Under the pieces are notes generated by a model that did no database searches, was not told where the DNA came from, and saw only the letters and a program-made list of their open reading frames with translations. From contig NZ_JAMQOQ010000001.1 of NCBI RefSeq assembly GCF_031624635.1, positions 1,054,001 through 1,118,000 on the forward strand: DNA of 64,000 nucleotides. Reading direction: 5' to 3'. The translations under genes were made by a program, and so were the position numbers. This DNA comes from Halogeometricum sp. S3BR5-2 (lineage in GTDB: Archaea > Halobacteriota > Halobacteria > Halobacteriales > Haloferacaceae). Numbering within the stretch: position 1 is the stretch's first letter; each line of letters opens with the position of its first letter. Positions 60,288-64,000 of the stretch are shown one piece after another.

Positions 60288-61127
60288 TCAGCGACGCGGA
60301 GAACCGGTGTCCTCGCCGCCGAACGATTCGCCGCAGTGGGGGCACCGCCCGACCCTCGGTGCCTCTTCGGCCCGGGTCTCCTTCCGCGCCTGCTCCGCGA
60401 AGAATCCCGCCGCCAAGATACTCGACGGGAGCGCGAAGAAAGCGACACCGCCCAGCATCGTCGCGGCGCCGAGAAGCCGTCCGAGCGGCGTGACGGGGAC
60501 GACGTCACCGTAGCCCACGGTGGTGAGCGTCACGATTCCCCACCACAGCGTCTTCGGAATCGACGAGAACGCCTCCGGCTGGACGCTCCCTTCGACGGAG
60601 TACATGAGCGTCGAGGAGACGAGGACCAGCATCCCGGCCCCGCTGAACGCGACGGCGAGGTCCGAACGCTGCGCGTCGAGTACCCGCTTGAACCGGCGTC
60701 GGGAGCGTCTGAACCACGAGAGGTTGAGCACGCGGACCAACCAGAGGACGCGAAACAGCCCCGACTCGAGCAGCGGTATCCCGAAGAGAAGGCCGGTCCA
60801 GAACGTCGCGAGAACGAAGAAGTCGACGACGGCGATCGGGTTGCGGACGAACGCGAACCGACCGCGCCGGTCGAGGCCGCCGGAAGCGGCGCCCGCGGCC
60901 CAGAGCCGAACGACGTACAGAGCGGTGAACAGCACCATCGACGCGACGAGCAAGGCCGTGAAGTAGACCGAATACCGTTCGTAGAGCGGCTCGACCGTCG
61001 AGAGAACGACGGCGACCACGTTCATCGACGCGACGGCGAACACGACCCAGCCGAATCGCTCCCCCCGCCGGTCCTCCGGATTCGGTTCCACCACCGCCCA
61101 CACCTGCTCTCGGGACGTCTGCGCCAT
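60288..61127 (-). CDS. Voltage-gated-type potassium channel/ion transporter with zinc-ribbon tail
   Basis: This 279-aa channel has six or seven membrane segments (about 25-45, 52-72, 95-115, 128-138 and beyond) with Arg-rich S4-like RVLNLSWFRRSRRRFKRVL. The pore carries the K+-selectivity filter (TLTTVGYGDVVP, residues about 205-216). The last ~25 residues form a C2-type finger (CPHCGESFGG). The ATG at 61127 is chosen, not the longer frame reaching into the metallophosphoesterase gene. It probably conducts K+ in response to voltage or a cytoplasmic signal. Confidence 0.88.
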   Translation of the reverse strand: MAQTSREQVWAVVEPNPEDRRGERFGWVVFAVASMNVVAVVLSTVEPLYERYSVYFTALLVASMVLFTALYVVRLWAAGAASGGLDRRGRFAFVRNPIAVVDFFVLATFWTGLLFGIPLLESGLFRVLWLVRVLNLSWFRRSRRRFKRVLDAQRSDLAVAFSGAGMLVLVSSTLMYSVEGSVQPEAFSSIPKTLWWGIVTLTTVGYGDVVPVTPLGRLLGAATMLGGVAFFALPSSILAAGFFAEQARKETRAEEAPRVGRCPHCGESFGGEDTGSPRR

Positions 61128-61297
61128 GTCGCAGTATCTCGGTCGAACTATATCTCGTTGCCTCTCGGCGGGACGGACTCTTCTCCGGTCCACCTCGATT
61201 CCGATTCGCTGGAAAACATACAATAATTTATATCCGTTCGTGGGTGCCGTCCACCTTCCGAATCGGTCGACCTCCGAATCGCATCGAGGCCGGTCCG

Positions 61298-62632
61298 TCA
61301 CTCGTTCGTCGAGTCGGTGTCCATCGAGACGTCCGCTTCCGGTTCGCGTGCGGGCCGAACGACAGTGCGCGGCGGGATACCGTCTTCTCGCCTCGGCGTC
61401 CGGGTGAGGAGGCGCTGGAACCACGTCTCGTCGTTCGGCGGCGCCTTCTCGACGAGTTCGTAGTCGACGACGACACCCCCGTTCTCCGCCGCCGACAGGC
61501 GGAAATAGTTGAGTTGGTACCAGGAGTAAAACACGGGCGGGAGGACGCCGAACGCCGGGTCGATACGCCGTAGTCGCTTCAGCCATGTCCCGGTGTTGAT
61601 GACGACTCTGTCCTCCACTTCCGTGACCGAGGGCCGGTGCGTGTGACCGTAGACGAACACGGCGACCGACGGGTCGGCCGCGAACACCTCTCTCGCTCCC
61701 GCGAGGTAGACGTCCACCGGCGGGTCTCGCTCGTCCGGTCGGTCGATACCGAACCGTCTGAGCGTCTTTCGAGCGTCCCTGACGAAGGCGTACAGCGGAA
61801 TCGCGACGAGCAGCAACAACAGCGTGATAACGAGGTTCGCGGTCAACAGCAGGTCGACCAGCGCGCCGACCGGACCGAACAGTCCGAGCACCCGCTCGAC
61901 GAACGCCATCGGGAGCGACCAGAGACCGGCCGCGTCGAGCGCGAACGCGAGGACGTAGAGGAAGCCGACGTTGAACAGCAGGAGAAACGGCGCGGAGACG
62001 TACCTGAGCCAGGGGCTCATTTCCCTGTAGAAGTAGTTGGACAGAATCCACGCGGGAATCTGCGTCATCGGCGTCACCGCTTGGATGTCTTTGAGCCAGT
62101 TGAACTTCCCGCGCGCGGAGAGGCGACCGGCGCGGCTCGTAATCTGTCTGTTGACGTAGTAGCCGGGTGGGTTCGCGTACGGGTTTCCGAAGTCCGGAAT
62201 CCGGTTGTTCGGGTCCCGTTGCATCCCGTGTTCGATGTAGACGACGTGGTCCCCGACGGGTCGCGTGATCGATATCTCCTGTCGCAGCGTGACGTTGAAC
62301 TCGGCCAAGCGGTCGACGTACTCGGGGTAGGCGGCGAGTTCGTAGTCGTGGTTTCCGGGAATGAGCGTGATGGGAATCCGACTGCCCGTGGCTCTGAACT
62401 GCTCGAACAGCTCCGGATACCGGTCGACGAGGGCGTCGAACTTGTCCAGTCCGTCGACCGCGGTGAACTCCCACAGGCCGAACGCGTCGCCGTTGATTAT
62501 CAGTTCGGCGTCCTCGTCTGTCGTCTCGAGCGTCCGGAGGAACGACAGCAGTTCGTCCAAGAAATCGACGTGCTCCAGTTGCTCGTCGCCGCCGACGTGG
62601 AGGTCGCTGATCAGGTAGTACGCGTCGGTCAT
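61298..62632 (-). CDS. Metallophosphoesterase with membrane segment insert
   Basis: This 444-aa calcineurin-like phosphoesterase has dinuclear-metal motifs: DLHVG (Asp9, His11), NGDAFG (about 47-52), GNHDYE (about 93-98) and VYGHTHRPS (about 340-348). Residues about 200-300 contain three to four hydrophobic segments (LLLFNVGFLYVLAFALDAAG, then LLLTANLVITLLLLLVAIPL) inserted in the phosphoesterase fold, which anchors it to the membrane. The substrate (nucleotide, lipid phosphate or UDP-linked sugar) is unknown. It overlaps the DUF389 gene start-to-stop by four bases. Confidence 0.88.
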   Translation of the reverse strand: MTDAYYLISDLHVGGDEQLEHVDFLDELLSFLRTLETTDEDAELIINGDAFGLWEFTAVDGLDKFDALVDRYPELFEQFRATGSRIPITLIPGNHDYELAAYPEYVDRLAEFNVTLRQEISITRPVGDHVVYIEHGMQRDPNNRIPDFGNPYANPPGYYVNRQITSRAGRLSARGKFNWLKDIQAVTPMTQIPAWILSNYFYREMSPWLRYVSAPFLLLFNVGFLYVLAFALDAAGLWSLPMAFVERVLGLFGPVGALVDLLLTANLVITLLLLLVAIPLYAFVRDARKTLRRFGIDRPDERDPPVDVYLAGAREVFAADPSVAVFVYGHTHRPSVTEVEDRVVINTGTWLKRLRRIDPAFGVLPPVFYSWYQLNYFRLSAAENGGVVVDYELVEKAPPNDETWFQRLLTRTPRREDGIPPRTVVRPAREPEADVSMDTDSTNE

Positions 62633-63156
62633 GCGCTCACTCCCCGCCCGGCGGGCGCAGCGACGCCGACGAGGGTCGACCCCGACCCTCGCATGATGCT
62701 GATCGCACCCGCGAGTCCCGAACCCAACGCGAGAAAGAGCGACAGGACGTTCGGACTGGTTCGCTCCGCGACCTGCGGAATCTCCTGGATGTCGAGCCCC
62801 GGCGGGATGAGAGTCGTCTGCTGAAGCACCGCTCCGAGCATCGCGGCCGTCGCGAGGGCGTGGTGTTCGCGGGAGATTCCGAGCCCGAGGGACCGCTCTT
62901 TCAGCGCGGAGAGATGCTGTGAGGCGACCGTTTCCGTCGGAAGAACGACGGTGTACGTGTCGTCTCGAATCCCCGCGTCGGTCAACGCTTCCATCACCGT
63001 CTCGACGCCGCTGGACGGGACCGGGAACTGCACCATCGCCTCGAAATCTCCGCGACCGACCTCCTCGAAGACGGCGTAGTCGACGCCCTGTCCGTCGAGC
63101 GAGTCGAGAACCTCCGCTCGCCTCCCCACGGGTATCAGCACCTCAACGAGTCGCAT
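62629..63156 (-). CDS. DUF389 (TIGR00341-like) membrane protein, internally deleted and truncated
   Basis: This 175-aa protein has a good N-terminal DUF389 regulatory part (MRLVEVLIPVGRRAEVLDSL, then YTVVLPTETVASQHLSALKE). Homologues of about 430 aa next have several membrane helices (with AVVVGSMVIAPL). Here the chain jumps at about residue 95-100 to LIPPGLDIQEIPQVAERTSPN and LALGSGLAGAISIMRGSGSTLVGVA, then ends 10 residues later. About 100 internal residues and the C-terminal half are missing. The stop overlaps the downstream phosphoesterase start. It is probably a decayed gene that still drives coupled translation. Confidence 0.6.
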   Translation of the reverse strand: MRLVEVLIPVGRRAEVLDSLDGQGVDYAVFEEVGRGDFEAMVQFPVPSSGVETVMEALTDAGIRDDTYTVVLPTETVASQHLSALKERSLGLGISREHHALATAAMLGAVLQQTTLIPPGLDIQEIPQVAERTSPNVLSLFLALGSGLAGAISIMRGSGSTLVGVAAPAGRGVSA

Positions 63157-63414
63157 ACGCGCTACGACGCGTCGAGAGAACAAAAGCTATGAGTGCTCTG
63201 AAAGGCGCACCTCGGCCGACGAGACCCGGATTCGGAGTGCGCGCGTTCGCGCCGCGCCGACCCTTGCGTCCCGGAGAAAGACGGGGGTATGCGCTCGTAT
63301 CTTTATCAGAGAACCGAATCCACCACCCAACTGCCGTTCTCATCCTTGTGTTCACAACAGAAGAGCGACAGTACCGTACCGGTCCAAAACGCGTTCGCGT
63401 TCGTCGAACGGCGC
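63157..63414. other. Intergenic region without recognisable gene
   Basis: This interval separates the DUF389-phosphoesterase genes from the IclR gene. T/A-rich pieces such as CGTATCTTTATCAG (about 63296-63309) could be promoter elements for the minus-strand genes. I see no conserved repeat or RNA. Confidence 0.4.
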
Positions 63415-64000
63415 TCAGTAGTCCTGTATCTCCAGTTCGATGATGTTCGCGGCGTCCGACACCGCCCGCGGGAGTTCCTCCTCGAAGTACTCGTCCTGTG
63501 CCCGACTCGCGGGGACGGCGACGCTGATGGCCCCCCGGACCGACACGTCGTCCGACTGGGCCTCCCGGATGGGGGCGGCGACGCAGCAGAGGCCGTTCAG
63601 TTGCTCCTCGTAGTCGAAGGCGACGCCCTCGGTGCGCGCCGTCTCCAGTTCGGCATCCAGTCGCTCCCGGTCGGTGACGGTCTGTCCCGTCGTGGCCGGC
63701 AGTCCGTGTCGCGCGACGATTTCGTCGACGCGTTCGGCGGACACCTGCGAGAGGAACGCCTTCCCCAGGGCGTTGTCGTGCAGTCGTTTCCGGTTCCCCG
63801 CGGTGTCGAAGTTGACGGCGTCCTCGCCTCGGTTGTCGTAGATGTAGTAGCCGTAGCCGTGCTCTTCGACCATCAGGATGCAGAGTTCGCCCGTCTCGCG
63901 GGCGAGTTCGTCCACCTTCGCTTTCCCGGCCTGATACGTGCTCATCTGTGCGACGACGTCGTGACCCATGGTCAACAAGTTCAGACTCACCCTGTAACCG
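63415..64000 (-). CDS. IclR family transcriptional regulator (partial, runs off the window)
   Basis: The visible 195 residues are the effector-binding domain of an IclR regulator: VDELARETGELCILMVEEHG, FDTAGNRKRLHDNALGKAFLSQV, and VAFDYEEQLNGLCCVAAPIRE with VRGAISVAVPA. The reading frame continues without interruption through the right edge (GYRVSLNLLTMGHDVVAQM), so the N-terminal winged helix-turn-helix lies outside the window. It probably regulates genes beyond the right edge. The ligand is unknown. Confidence 0.9.
   Translation of the reverse strand, partial: GYRVSLNLLTMGHDVVAQMSTYQAGKAKVDELARETGELCILMVEEHGYGYYIYDNRGEDAVNFDTAGNRKRLHDNALGKAFLSQVSAERVDEIVARHGLPATTGQTVTDRERLDAELETARTEGVAFDYEEQLNGLCCVAAPIREAQSDDVSVRGAISVAVPASRAQDEYFEEELPRAVSDAANIIELEIQDY

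Noticed and set aside
1-64000. tRNA or rRNA genes, CRISPR arrays, complete insertion sequences, attachment sites at tRNA ends
   Set aside because: Intergenic regions were read on both strands and none shows a cloverleaf, regularly spaced repeats with unique spacers, a transposase or a tRNA-3' duplication.

Overview
The window is a GC-rich stretch of a haloarchaeal chromosome. The evidence is the strongly acidic proteins, G/C third codon positions, many TATA boxes about 25-29 bases upstream of start codons (leaderless mRNAs), and archaeal-type information genes (Smc, TopA, GatB, archaeal AspS, TruD, Pth2, RpoP, L37ae, Pcc1, prefoldin beta, Orc1/Cdc6). The gene order L37ae-rpoP-pcc1-pfdB-DUF3194 and the zinc-free L37ae suggest the Haloferacales; that placement is an inference from gene content only.

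Layout. 0-11.3 kb is core genome: smc and a small coiled-coil/acidic partner, an esterase-like hydrolase, gatB, a small zinc-ribbon protein, a MATE exporter and topA. 11.3-17 kb is a defence/toxin-antitoxin island: a frameshifted DUF433/DUF5615 pair, an intact VapBC-like pair lying between two ~145-base direct repeats, and a 1366-aa type IIG restriction-modification enzyme whose DNA-recognition part is markedly AT-rich. 17-31.6 kb is housekeeping: archaeal lipid synthesis (GGGP synthase), AspRS followed by an array of copies of its own 3' end, the two archaeal CoA genes (pantoate kinase and 4-phosphopantoate-beta-alanine ligase), a cytochrome b-type/sulfite-oxidase fusion, a CPBP protease, a glutathionyl-hydroquinone reductase-like GST, Thi4, a cluster of six hairpins, and an operon dcd-thiR-methyltransferase in which dcd carries a 481-aa intein.

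31.7-44.6 kb holds an AI-2E-type permease, pth2, a PAS histidine kinase, truD, a DUF2103 protein, a GH4 glycosidase, the L37ae-rpoP-pcc1-pfdB-DUF3194 cluster, an SLC13/TrkA-C permease, a CBS/CorC membrane protein and a small zinc finger. 44.6-48.7 kb is a patchy, partly AT-rich accessory region with small membrane proteins, a flavodoxin-like protein and several gene fragments (PIN domain, ABC solute-binding protein C-terminus, winged-helix protein N-terminus). 48.7-55.9 kb is one minus-strand type IV pilus-like operon: ATPase, membrane platform and five small pilin-like proteins. 56.1-58.3 kb is a replication origin: orc1/cdc6 with repeated origin-recognition-box-like motifs on both sides and an AT-rich unwinding zone. 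58.3-64 kb contains a photolyase, a K+ channel-like protein, a membrane metallophosphoesterase, a shrunken DUF389 protein and a partial IclR regulator at the right edge.

Connections: GatB and AspS fit the tRNA-dependent Asn/Gln route of haloarchaea; Thi4 and ThiR are probably regulator and target; the origin and its initiator gene form one unit. The most unusual items are the Dcd intein, the aspS-tail repeats, the repeat-bracketed VapBC module, the mosaic type IIG enzyme and the ORB arrangement. No rRNA, tRNA, CRISPR array or complete insertion sequence was seen.
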